A program made the position numbers and the translations under genes. Source: Bacteroidota bacterium (lineage in GTDB: Bacteria; Bacteroidota; Bacteroidia; Bacteroidales; Paludibacteraceae). Taken from it: 6,964 bases of DNA. How positions within the stretch are numbered: the stretch's first letter is position 1; each line of letters begins with the position of its first letter. Under the pieces are notes generated by a model that worked only from the letters and a program-made list of their open reading frames with translations, did not search any database and had not been told where the DNA came from. The DNA lies in NCBI GenBank assembly GCA_021804525.1, contig JAJZHJ010000069.1:1-6964 (forward strand). The letters run 5' to 3'. This document shows, piece by piece, positions 1 to 6,588 of the stretch.

Positions 1-189
1 GCCATCATCGGGACGTTACTCTTTATTATTATAAGCGGAGTTCAACGCACAACAGACCAGATTGTGATGATGATGGAAAAAGCACCATGGTGGGCGCTTC
101 CAGTGGTCAGTACAGCCATAGTTTGCGTCTTCTTGGTGGGATTTTTCTTCCACGAACACAAAACATCTGTATCTTTGATTCTAAAATAA
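1..189 (+). CDS. Membrane protein, C-terminal 62 residues only (5' end outside window)
   Basis: Frame 1 is open from the first base to a TAA at 187-189, giving the last 62 residues of a protein whose start lies to the left. The fragment has two hydrophobic stretches, about residues 1-14 and 36-53, separated by a polar loop containing RTTDQ and a MMMEKAPWW segment. It ends in a short polar tail with His, Glu and Lys. This is the look of the last two transmembrane helices of a polytopic inner-membrane protein such as a transporter. I do not recognise the family, and the fragment has no diagnostic motif. The gene converges on sufD, and its stop codon touches the left arm of the hairpin at 189-222, so the two genes probably share that terminator. 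Reading frame and membrane character are seen directly; transporter is only inference. Confidence 0.6.
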   Translation, partial: AIIGTLLFIIISGVQRTTDQIVMMMEKAPWWALPVVSTAIVCVFLVGFFFHEHKTSVSLILK

Positions 190-222
190 AAAGGCAACTA
201 TTTCGAAAAACAGTCACCTTTT
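189..222 (-). terminator. Shared hairpin terminator between the convergent membrane-protein gene and sufD
   Basis: The arms are AAAAGGCAACT (189-199) and AGTCACCTTTT (212-222). Read as - strand RNA they form 11 continuous pairs including two G-U wobbles, and are followed by CCTTTTTATTTT, a good U-tract. Read as + strand RNA the two wobbles become C/A mismatches, so the stem is weaker, but it is still flanked by CCTTTT. The element lies 23 bp beyond the sufD stop and directly at the upstream gene's stop. It is therefore best as the sufD terminator and may act in both directions. Confidence 0.65.
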
Positions 223-244
223 GATATAACCAAAAATAAACAGT

Positions 245-1591
245 CTACTTGCAGACAACGCAACCAGTGCACTTTGACAGTTCGCCGCGAAAACGTTTCT
301 CAACTAAATTACGTATGCGATCCTGCAACACGTCAATGCGAATGTTCTCAATGACGTCAGCCATAAATGCGTACATCAACAACAGCTTGGCATCCGCTTC
401 CGAAAGGCCCCTGGTTCGCATGTAAAACAGGGCGGTTTCGTCTAATTGCCCAATGGTGGCGCCATGTGAGCATTTCACATCGTCAGCGTAAATTTCCAAT
501 TGAGGTTTTGTCTTCATTTTTGCAGTCGGAGTAACGCATAAATTCCGATTTGTCAACATGGCCTCTGTCTTTTGTGCATTTTTTGCCACTAATATTTTTC
601 CCGAAAAAGCACCTACTGACGAATCATCCAACACATACTTGTACAACTCACGACTTTGACAATGCGGTTTTGCATGAACGAGCAATGTGGCGTTATCAAT
701 ATGTTCGGCTTTATCGCCAATAGCCATACCACAAAGCATAGTTTGGCAATATTCACCTTGCAAATCAATCTGCACATCATTACGGGTTAATCCGTTATGT
801 AAAACGATTTCATTGACCAATACATTGGAGGAAGCTGCCTGCCGCAGATACAAAGAAGCAATGTTTGTCGTTTTATTGTGAGTATTTTCTAACGAGTAAT
901 AGTCGAACGTAGCATTTTCACCTACAAAAACTTCCGTCACACGGTTGCTTAAAAACTGGACACCATCGGCAGTATGCGCGCATTCCAGAAACTGAGCTTT
1001 AGCTCCCTCATCGATGATAATTAAATTACGACTGTTTGCCATAAAATCTACATCAGAGCGCATAATATCCACCAACTGGATAGGTTTTTCAAGCATAACT
1101 CCTTTAGGCACATACATAAAGAATCCATCTTGCGCAAAAGCTGTATTAAAAGCAACCGTAGCAACCTCGTTATTAGGTGCCAATTGATTATAATACTGCT
1201 TCAACAAATCGGAATATTTTTCAGCCGCTTCATTGAGTCCACAGACGATTACACCATCAGGTAACTTAGGTTGATGAGGTGCTATGTAGAAACTATCGTT
1301 CACCACAAAATAAACCCACGAAGTAATACCCGGCACATCGCAGCGAAACACGTCGTTGGGACTTGCCGGAATAGATAATCGGTTAATATTTAACCCGTAG
1401 TCTACAGCAAATGCTGAAGATAAATCGGTGTACATATAATCCTCTATACTTGAAGAAGGAAAACCCATGCGGATAAAGGCATCCATAGCAGCATCGCGCG
1501 GAGCATTCAACAAAGGGGCACACGGCTTTTGAATGGCATGACTGAACTGTTGATATAGTTCTATATATGTTTTTTCTGTTGACATATTCAT
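245..1591 (-). CDS. sufD: SufD, Fe-S cluster assembly scaffold subunit
   Basis: This 448-residue protein is a SUF-system SufB/SufD family member. In the known SufBC2D complex SufD pairs with SufB, binds SufC, and is needed for cluster assembly and iron acquisition in the cytoplasm. The N-terminal region carries the SufD-type stretch around residues 33-57 (AMDAFIRMGFPSSSIEDYMY). The beta-helix core runs from about residue 170 to 415. It includes the conserved KCSHGAT segment with Cys374 and His376; this His corresponds to E. coli SufD His360. The N-terminal region and absence of SufB features make SufD preferable to SufB. The start is either ATG 1591 or the ATG two codons later; no Shine-Dalgarno distinguishes them. 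An unusual tail ends in Cys441-x2-Cys444-x2-Cys447-Lys. It lies 154 bp downstream of sufC on the same strand, with neither sufB nor sufS adjacent. Confidence 0.95.
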   Translation of the reverse strand: MNMSTEKTYIELYQQFSHAIQKPCAPLLNAPRDAAMDAFIRMGFPSSSIEDYMYTDLSSAFAVDYGLNINRLSIPASPNDVFRCDVPGITSWVYFVVNDSFYIAPHQPKLPDGVIVCGLNEAAEKYSDLLKQYYNQLAPNNEVATVAFNTAFAQDGFFMYVPKGVMLEKPIQLVDIMRSDVDFMANSRNLIIIDEGAKAQFLECAHTADGVQFLSNRVTEVFVGENATFDYYSLENTHNKTTNIASLYLRQAASSNVLVNEIVLHNGLTRNDVQIDLQGEYCQTMLCGMAIGDKAEHIDNATLLVHAKPHCQSRELYKYVLDDSSVGAFSGKILVAKNAQKTEAMLTNRNLCVTPTAKMKTKPQLEIYADDVKCSHGATIGQLDETALFYMRTRGLSEADAKLLLMYAFMADVIENIRIDVLQDRIRNLVEKRFRGELSKCTGCVVCK

Positions 1592-1602
1592 ATTATCGTA
1601 AA

Positions 1603-1702
1603 TACGTTTTACTTTCGCCTTTCAAAGCTCTTATTGAAAAACACTATTCTAAAAAGAGCTTGTTTGTTAACAACACTTCATACAATGGAATAGTGAAACG
1701 TA
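1603..1702 (-). promoter_or_regulatory. Possible structured RNA element between sufC and sufD
   Basis: In the transcript direction (right to left), four kinds of self-complementarity appear within 100 nt. TACGTTTCAC (1702-1693) pairs with GTAAAACGTA (1612-1603) at 9 of 10 positions. CACTATTC (1695-1688) pairs perfectly with GAATAGTG (1649-1642). AAGCTCTT (1661-1654) pairs perfectly with AAGAGCTT (1632-1625). TTGTTAACAA (1673-1664) is a perfect palindrome. The two 8-bp stems interleave, so they would form a pseudoknot or be alternatives, with the 10-base pair enclosing them. The closing arm ends 11 nt before the sufD ATG. No strong promoter is visible; TACGTTTC at 1702-1695 is only a partial -7 match. 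The complementarity is seen; a regulatory role is inference. Confidence 0.35.
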
Positions 1703-1745
1703 TAGTAAACATTCAAAGATTGATAAGTTTTGGGGACAAGCAGCA

Positions 1746-2501
1746 TCACTCTTCATCCACCTGTTGCTTGATCCATTCATAACCACGTTCTTCCAACTCA
1801 AGCGCTAATTCAGCTCCTGCGGTACGTACAATTTTACCTTTATAGAGAACATGCACAATATCGGGTTTAATATAATCGAGCAAACGTTGATAATGAGTAA
1901 TCACAACACAGGCATTATCATCCCGTTTCAGCTTATTCACCCCTTCGGCTACAATACGAAGAGCATCAATGTCGAGTCCGCTGTCAGTTTCGTCAAGAAT
2001 CGAAAGTTTTGGTTCAAGCATTGCCATCTGGAAAATCTCGTTGCGTTTTTTTTCTCCACCCGAAAAACCTTCGTTCACCGAACGGCTCGCTAATTTACTG
2101 TCAAGTTCCACCAATTCCTTCTTTTCACGCATCAATTTCAAAAAGTCGGATGCCGAAATAGGCTCCAACCCTTTGTAAGCACGATGAGCATTAATGGCAG
2201 TACGCATAAAGTTAGCCATGCTGACACCGGGTATTTCGACCGGATATTGAAAACTCAAAAATATACCTTCGCGCGAACGATCTTCCGGCTTCATTTCCAA
2301 CAGGTTTTTGCCATTGAAAAAGACTTCCCCCTGCGTTACCGTGAAAAGTGGATTACCGGTCAGCACTGCCGACAAGGTACTTTTCCCCGATCCATTGGGT
2401 CCCATGATAGCATGAACTTCGCCAGCATTCACCGTGAGATCAATACCACGCAAAATTTCCTTTCCATTTATTGATGCATGTAAATTCTTTATAGTCAACA
2501 T
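1746..2501 (-). CDS. sufC: SufC, ATPase of the SUF Fe-S assembly complex
   Basis: This complete 251-residue ABC-type ATPase is the length expected for SufC. Walker A is GPNGSGKST at residues 34-42, the Q-loop glutamine is Gln85 in SFQYP, the signature is FSGGEKKR at 146-153, Walker B is LSILDE at 166-171, and the switch histidine is His203 in ITHYQ. The stretches EGFSGGEKKRNEI and LDETDSGLDIDAL separate SufC from transport ABC proteins. There are no membrane segments. SufC hydrolyses ATP to drive conformational change of the SufB-SufD scaffold in the cytoplasm. It is the first gene of the - strand unit, with sufD following after an unusually long 154-bp gap. The leader begins near a TATCTTTG element at 2580-2573. 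sufB does not precede it: the 159 bp upstream are non-coding, then ispH diverges. Confidence 0.97.
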   Translation of the reverse strand: MLTIKNLHASINGKEILRGIDLTVNAGEVHAIMGPNGSGKSTLSAVLTGNPLFTVTQGEVFFNGKNLLEMKPEDRSREGIFLSFQYPVEIPGVSMANFMRTAINAHRAYKGLEPISASDFLKLMREKKELVELDSKLASRSVNEGFSGGEKKRNEIFQMAMLEPKLSILDETDSGLDIDALRIVAEGVNKLKRDDNACVVITHYQRLLDYIKPDIVHVLYKGKIVRTAGAELALELEERGYEWIKQQVDEE

Positions 2502-2531
2502 AAATGATTCATTTAAAATTTCATACTCTTC

Positions 2532-2566
2532 ATTCCTTCTTTGACATCAAAAGATAACAAAGGAAT
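2532..2566 (-). promoter_or_regulatory. Stem-loop in the predicted sufC leader
   Basis: On the - strand, ATTCCTTTG (2566-2558) can pair with CAAAGAAGGAAT (2543-2532). This gives 9 pairs (TTTG with CAAA, ATTCC with GGAAT) with a 3-nt bulge and a 14-nt loop. If transcription starts about 6-7 bp after the -7 element at 2580-2573, this stem-loop would be at the very 5' end of the sufC mRNA. The pairing is seen; a function in mRNA stability or control is inference. Confidence 0.3.
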
Positions 2567-2572
2567 AATATG

Positions 2573-2580
2573 CAAAGATA
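2573..2580 (-). promoter_or_regulatory. Candidate sufC promoter -7 element (TATCTTTG)
   Basis: Read on the - strand, 2580-2573 is TATCTTTG, a full match to the Bacteroidota -7 consensus TAnnTTTG. It sits 71 bp before the sufC start. I do not find a TTTG at the usual -33 spacing, so the promoter is supported by the -7 element and by its position between divergent genes only. Confidence 0.5.
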
Positions 2581-2626
2581 ATCAATAAATAGAGGGTTGG
2601 TCGGTACATTCTCTTCAATCGTGTGT

Positions 2627-2634
2627 TAATTTTG
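2627..2634 (+). promoter_or_regulatory. Candidate ispH-pfkA promoter -7 element (TAATTTTG)
   Basis: TAATTTTG matches the Bacteroidota -7 consensus TAnnTTTG and ends 26 bp before the ispH ATG, implying a short leader of about 20 nt. The nearest TTG-type match upstream (2597-2599) is about 27 bp away, longer than usual, so the -33 element is poor. It is back-to-back with the sufC -7 element. Confidence 0.5.
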
Positions 2635-2660
2635 TAGCGTTAAACTCTCAACTTATTGAA

Positions 2661-3542
2661 ATGATTAAAATTGACATAGACGACCACTCCGGCTTCTGCT
2701 TCGGGGTAGTCAGAGCAATAGAAAAAGCAGAAAATGAATTGCAAACATCGGCACCGTTATATGGGTTAGGAGATATAGTACATAATGAACTTGAGGTAGA
2801 ACGCCTTCACAACAAGGGGATGATCACGCTTTACGCAGACAGTATTGAAAAAGCCAGAGGTCAACGGGTTCTTATTCGTGCGCACGGCGAACCACCATCT
2901 ACATACGACACTCTGCATAAACTTGGTGTTCAGGTTATTGATGCAACATGTCCGGTCGTGCTACGTTTGCAACAACGTGTAAAAATAGCTTACGAAACAC
3001 ACCCAAAAGAGGAGTGGCAAATAGTGATTTACGGGAAAAAAGGTCATGCCGAAGTGATTGGTTTATTGGGTCAAGCGGACAATAACGCCATTGTGGTGGA
3101 GCATACGGACGACTTGGATCGTATTGACTTTAACAAAAATATTTACCTCTTTTCTCAGACAACAAAATCGTTGAACGGATTCAATGATTTGATAGACAAT
3201 ATTCAAAATAGAATCAGTGCGAACGTTGTTTTTGAACATGTAGACACGATTTGCCGACAAGTAGCCAATCGCATCCCAAATATTCGTATCTTTGCACAAA
3301 ATCACGATGTAGTGTTTTTTGTTAGTGGCGAAAAAAGTTCAAATGGGAAAGCACTTTTTGACGAATGCCAAAAAGCCAATCCAAACTCTCATTTAATTTT
3401 CAAGATCGAAGACATTAACCCTAAGTCTTTAGCCAATATTACATCAGTAGGCATTTGTGGCGCAACTTCCACTCCAACATGGTTGATGGAAAAGGTTGCC
3501 GAAAAAATCAAAGATATAGCTTCTCAACTAACTAACAATTAA
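2661..3542 (+). CDS. ispH: IspH, 4-hydroxy-3-methylbut-2-enyl diphosphate reductase
   Basis: This complete 293-residue protein has the length and all the key residues of IspH (LytB), the [4Fe-4S] enzyme that reduces HMBPP to IPP and DMAPP in the last step of the cytoplasmic MEP isoprenoid pathway. The three cluster cysteines are Cys13 (FCFGV), Cys97 (DATCPV) and Cys198 (DTICRQ), matching Cys12, Cys96 and Cys197 of E. coli. Substrate-binding and catalytic residues are His41, His75, His129 and Glu131 (GHAE), Thr167 (SQTTKS), Ser226-Ser227-Asn228 (KSSN) and Ser270 (GATSTP). The ATG follows an A/T-rich stretch without a Shine-Dalgarno. It is divergent from sufC and heads an operon with pfkA 6 bp downstream. 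No part is missing. Confidence 0.97.
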   Translation: MIKIDIDDHSGFCFGVVRAIEKAENELQTSAPLYGLGDIVHNELEVERLHNKGMITLYADSIEKARGQRVLIRAHGEPPSTYDTLHKLGVQVIDATCPVVLRLQQRVKIAYETHPKEEWQIVIYGKKGHAEVIGLLGQADNNAIVVEHTDDLDRIDFNKNIYLFSQTTKSLNGFNDLIDNIQNRISANVVFEHVDTICRQVANRIPNIRIFAQNHDVVFFVSGEKSSNGKALFDECQKANPNSHLIFKIEDINPKSLANITSVGICGATSTPTWLMEKVAEKIKDIASQLTNN

Positions 3543-3548
3543 AATAGC

Positions 3549-4532
3549 ATGTATCAATTAAAGTGTATTGGAGTACTAACTTCAGGGGGCGATGCTCCTG
3601 GTATGAATGCCGCATTGCGCGCTGTAACGCGAAAAGCAATTTATCATGGCATTCGGGTAAAAGCAATTTGCCGTGGCTATAAAGGATTGATTGCCGGCGA
3701 AATAAAAGAGTTCCAAACGCAAGATGTCAGCAACATCATTCAGCAAGGTGGCACCAAGCTCAAAACGGCACGAAGCATGGAATTCAAAACGCAGGAAGGT
3801 ATGCAAATGGCTTACAACAATTTGAAAAAAGAAGAGATCGATGCTTTAGTAGTGATTGGCGGAGATGGAACTTTTACCGGAGCACGCGTTTTCTCACAGG
3901 AATATTCGGATATTCCCATCATTGGCATACCAGGTACAATTGACAACGATTTATATGGCACCGATTATACGATAGGATACGACACTGCGCTCAACACGAT
4001 TGTTCAAGCAGTGGATAAAATACGCGACACTGCCAGTTCACACGAACGCCTTTTCTTTATTGAAGTGATGGGACGTGATGCCGGCTTTTTAGCTCTTTAT
4101 GGAGCTATTGCTTCAGGGGCCGAAGCAGCTATCATTCCTGAAATTGTAACAAATACCGACCAGCTGAATGAATTAATTGAGCAAGGCTTCCGAAAATCAA
4201 AAAACAGTAGTATTGTGCTGGTAGCCGAAAGCGACATTACCGGCGGTGCCATTGGAATCTCAAATCGATTGAAAGAAAAATATCCTGAATATGATTATCG
4301 AGTCACCATTTTAGGGCATATTCAACGTGGCGGCTCACCAACTGCAAATGATCGTATTTTGGCAAGCCGGATGGGAGCTGCCGCGATTGATGCATTACTC
4401 GAAGATCAACGAAATGTGATGATTGGTATCGTAAACAACGAAATTGTATATGTACCATTCAGCAAAGCTATCAAAGATGAAAAGCCGGTGGATAAACAAC
4501 TTATGGATGTGCTTCGCATTTTATCCATATAA
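3549..4532 (+). CDS. pfkA: ATP-dependent 6-phosphofructokinase
   Basis: This complete 327-residue enzyme (E. coli PfkA is 320) phosphorylates fructose 6-phosphate to the 1,6-bisphosphate in glycolysis. Visible motifs are GGDAPGMNA at 13-21, GGDGT at 104-108, PGTIDND at 128-134 with catalytic Asp132, MGR at 174-176, Glu227, Arg251, His257 and the family signature [10 protein letters not shown] at 260-269. The glycines at 107 and 129 correspond to Gly104 and Gly124 of E. coli. Those are typical of ATP-using enzymes; pyrophosphate-using ones have Asp and Lys there. Most effector-site residues known from E. coli are present (Arg24, Arg28, Arg159, Lys216, Lys218), but the equivalent of Arg54 appears to be Thr57, so allosteric control may differ. 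The gene starts 6 bp after the ispH stop, evidently cotranscribed, and is followed by a strong hairpin. Confidence 0.96.
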   Translation: MYQLKCIGVLTSGGDAPGMNAALRAVTRKAIYHGIRVKAICRGYKGLIAGEIKEFQTQDVSNIIQQGGTKLKTARSMEFKTQEGMQMAYNNLKKEEIDALVVIGGDGTFTGARVFSQEYSDIPIIGIPGTIDNDLYGTDYTIGYDTALNTIVQAVDKIRDTASSHERLFFIEVMGRDAGFLALYGAIASGAEAAIIPEIVTNTDQLNELIEQGFRKSKNSSIVLVAESDITGGAIGISNRLKEKYPEYDYRVTILGHIQRGGSPTANDRILASRMGAAAIDALLEDQRNVMIGIVNNEIVYVPFSKAIKDEKPVDKQLMDVLRILSI

Positions 4533-4541
4533 CACACATTT

Positions 4542-4575
4542 ACGATTGGGGAGAACCTCTACTTAAATCGTTTTT
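4542..4575 (+). terminator. Possible first terminator after pfkA
   Basis: ACGATT (4542-4547) pairs with AATCGT (4566-4571). Inside it GGGG (4548-4551) pairs with CCTC (4556-4559) around an AGAA loop, leaving a 6-nt bulge on the 3' side. A T-run (4571-4575) follows. The bulge makes it weaker than the hairpin 11 bp further on; it may be a first of two tandem terminators. Confidence 0.35.
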
Positions 4576-4585
4576 GTAACCTTAT

Positions 4586-4620
4586 ACGTGAGAAGAAACA
4601 TTTCTTCTCACGTTCTTTAT
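4586..4620 (+). terminator. Strong hairpin terminator of the ispH-pfkA operon
   Basis: ACGTGAGAAGAAA (4586-4598) and TTTCTTCTCACGT (4601-4613) are perfect 13-base inverted copies separated by CA. A realistic fold is 11 bp with a 6-nt loop. TCTTTATTAT follows. It lies 53 bp after the pfkA stop and separates pfkA from gltX. The T-tract is interrupted, but the stem is perfect. Confidence 0.75.
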
Positions 4621-4705
4621 TATCCGATAGATGGCTCCATTTATCCAATATCAACCTTATAATGAAACAGGCATTAAATCGCGATTAAATCCTATCCATT
4701 ATTTA

Positions 4706-4733
4706 TTGACAGGGTTCAAACGTCTTTTAAAGT
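4706..4733 (+). promoter_or_regulatory. Tentative gltX promoter
   Basis: TTGACA at 4706-4711 is followed after 16 bp by TAAAGT at 4728-4733, 15 bp before the gltX ATG. This looks like a generic sigma-70 pair. It does not fit the Bacteroidota TAnnTTTG consensus well, so it is weak. gltX must have some promoter here, because a strong terminator lies between it and pfkA. Confidence 0.25.
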
Positions 4734-4748
4734 CAAAATTATTTACAA

Positions 4749-6263
4749 ATGAAAGTTCGAGTTCGGTTTGCCCCAAGTCCCACAGGGCCACTTCATATTG
4801 GCGGTGTGCGTACTGCTTTATATAATTATCTCTTTGCCAAACAACACGGAGGTGACTTTTTGTTACGTATTGAAGATACCGACGCCGCCCGTTTGGTACC
4901 TGGTGCCGAAGAATATATCAACGAGTCGCTTCAATGGCTCGGTATTAAGGTGGATGAAGGGGTAAAAGAAGGAGGTGCATATGCTCCATACAAACAAAGC
5001 GAACGCAAAGAGATTTACAAACACTTCGTTGAACAACTTCTTAGTGAAGGAAAAGCGTACTACGCATTTGACACGCCCGAAGAGTTAGAAGCCAAACGAT
5101 TGGAAATTAAAAACTTTCAGTATGATGCATCTACACGCATTTTGATGTGCAATTCGTTGACACTTTCCGAAACGGAAGTACAACAACGGATAAACAACAA
5201 AGAACAATATGTGGTTCGCCTTCGCATTGAGCCGAACAAAGAAATTCATGTGTTTGATGTCATTCGTGGAGAAGTAGTCGTCAATTCGTCTATTTTAGAT
5301 GACAAAGTACTTTTCAAATCATCGGATGGGCTGCCGACTTATCACTTAGCAAACGTGGTGGATGATCATTTGATGGAGATTTCGCATGTTATCAGAGGTG
5401 AAGAGTGGTTACCTTCGGCTCCGTTACATGTGTTACTTTACCGTGCATTCGGCTGGGAAAAAAATATGCCGCAGTTTGCCCATCTGCCTCTTCTGCTAAA
5501 ACCCGAAGGCAATGGAAAGCTGAGCAAACGCGACGGTGATCGACTTGGGTTTCCTGTCTTTCCGCTTGAATGGAAAGATCCAAAAACGGGAGATGTTTCA
5601 ACCGGCTACCGTGAAACCGGCTACTATCCGGAAGCCGTAATCAATTTTTTAGCGCTGTTGGGATGGCATCCTGAAACCGACCAGGAAATTTTCTCCATGC
5701 AAGAACTGATTGAACAATTTTCGTTTGAACGGTGCAGCAAAAGCGGCGCTAAGTTTGATTTTGAGAAGGCAAAATGGTTTAATCATCATTACTTGCAACA
5801 AAAAAGCATAGATGAACTGGTTAAAGATTTTCAATCAATTCTGATTTCAAAAGGAGTGATTGCTGAAAACAAAATAGTGGCAAAAGTGATTGCTCTCATG
5901 CGTGAACGCATCAATTTTGCTCAGGAGCTTTGGGAAACCACATCCTATTTCTTTGTCTCACCCACTATTTACGATGAAAAATCGGTACAGAAACACTGGA
6001 AACCTGACACTAAGCAACAGCTTTCAGAATTGATGAGTAAAATAGAAACGATGGCTGACTTTGGATCAAATAAAGTAGAAGACGAAGCACAAATCATGGA
6101 ATGGATCAAAAATAAAGAGTACAAAGTGGGTAACATCATGAATCCCTTCCGTATCGCTTTGGTTGGCGCTTCTAAAGGACCTCACATATTCGATCTTACA
6201 ACCATTGTAGGTAAAGAAGAAACACTTCGACGCATCAATAAAGCCATAGAGGCAATTCAATGA
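4749..6263 (+). CDS. gltX: Glutamyl-tRNA synthetase
   Basis: This complete 504-residue class I aminoacyl-tRNA synthetase charges tRNA-Glu with glutamate in the cytoplasm. The N-terminal catalytic fold opens with [14 protein letters not shown] (residues 6-19), containing the HIGH-type motif HIGG at 16-19. RIEDTDAAR (40-48) follows, and KLSKRDGD (257-264) is the KMSKS loop. GEEWLPSAP (217-225) is a typical GluRS segment. The C-terminal half, from about residue 340, is the alpha-helical anticodon-binding region, ending with NPFRIALVG (465-473). The zinc-ligand cysteines of E. coli GluRS are absent: the corresponding segment reads [13 protein letters not shown] (105-117). Between KMSKS and the helical domain there is an [20 protein letters not shown] stretch (274-293), which I recall as common in Bacteroidota GluRS. 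The start is fixed by the motif, which must lie near the N-terminus. The gene is monocistronic, with hairpins on both sides. Confidence 0.97.
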   Translation: MKVRVRFAPSPTGPLHIGGVRTALYNYLFAKQHGGDFLLRIEDTDAARLVPGAEEYINESLQWLGIKVDEGVKEGGAYAPYKQSERKEIYKHFVEQLLSEGKAYYAFDTPEELEAKRLEIKNFQYDASTRILMCNSLTLSETEVQQRINNKEQYVVRLRIEPNKEIHVFDVIRGEVVVNSSILDDKVLFKSSDGLPTYHLANVVDDHLMEISHVIRGEEWLPSAPLHVLLYRAFGWEKNMPQFAHLPLLLKPEGNGKLSKRDGDRLGFPVFPLEWKDPKTGDVSTGYRETGYYPEAVINFLALLGWHPETDQEIFSMQELIEQFSFERCSKSGAKFDFEKAKWFNHHYLQQKSIDELVKDFQSILISKGVIAENKIVAKVIALMRERINFAQELWETTSYFFVSPTIYDEKSVQKHWKPDTKQQLSELMSKIETMADFGSNKVEDEAQIMEWIKNKEYKVGNIMNPFRIALVGASKGPHIFDLTTIVGKEETLRRINKAIEAIQ

Positions 6264-6355
6264 CATATTTATAAACAAACGTGATGTATTATAAGATGTA
6301 ACGATGACATTATCATACATTGATCATCAATAATGATTTAGCAAATCAAAAAATA

Positions 6356-6381
6356 AAATGGTGGGTGCAAGCCCACCATTT
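6356..6381. terminator. Stem-loop terminator downstream of gltX, possibly bidirectional
   Basis: AAATGGTGGG (6356-6365) and CCCACCATTT (6372-6381) form a perfect 10-bp stem with a 6-nt loop, 92 bp after the gltX stop. In the + direction the following bases are TTTGTCATATTAA, a short U-tract. In the - direction the stem is followed by TATTTTTTG, a much better U-tract. It therefore probably ends gltX transcription and could also stop transcripts arriving from the right. Confidence 0.65.
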
Positions 6382-6568
6382 GTCATATTAACAGGTTTGG
6401 AACGCAGCAATGACAAGACAGACAGTTCAGTGGTTTCATGTATTCAGGGTATCGACAACTATGTCTGGTTTAATGCAACATAGGAAAGCATATAATTAAA
6501 CAAGCATTGGTGAGCGTAAAGATAAGATAGCATCTTTCTCTTTTCTGTCTTCATAAAAAAGAGCAAAA

Positions 6569-6588
6569 ATCAAACGAAATAGTTTGAT
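6569..6588. repeat. Inverted repeat overlapping the GH2 promoter (possible operator)
   Basis: ATCAAAC (6569-6575) and GTTTGAT (6582-6588) are perfect 7-bp inverted arms around GAAATA. The right arm contains the -33 TTTG of the promoter at 6583-6614. A dyad across the -33 element is a common position for a dimeric regulator; no regulator gene lies in the window. The dyad is seen; its role is inferred. Confidence 0.4.

Noticed and set aside
1603..1702. Insertion-sequence or transposon scar in the sufC-sufD gap
   Set aside because: The inverted segments are short, interleaved and unlike terminal repeats, there is no target duplication, and no transposase fragment.
2184..2474. 96-codon + strand open frame opposite sufC
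   Set aside because: Wholly antisense to a complete sufC with all ABC motifs; the open frame is a by-product of its codons.
2528..2545. ATGTCAAAGAAGGAATGA in the sufC leader (- strand), a 5-codon frame
   Set aside because: Too short to be meaningful and lies in the stem-loop arm; I also considered it as a remnant of sufB but nothing in it resembles the SufB C-terminus.
4631..4825. 64-codon + strand open frame running across the gltX start
   Set aside because: It overlaps the 5' end of gltX in another frame, spans the tentative promoter, and the protein resembles nothing; the overlap part is just gltX read out of frame.
6301..6340. Cluster of ATCAT/ATGAT-like words around the palindrome ATTGATCATCAAT
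   Set aside because: Low-complexity A/T-rich words give many overlapping imperfect dyads; no regular spacing as in an array or origin.
6410..6499. 29-codon + strand open frame between gltX and the GH2 gene
   Set aside because: No promoter or recognisable sequence feature; this length is expected by chance in non-coding A/T-rich DNA.
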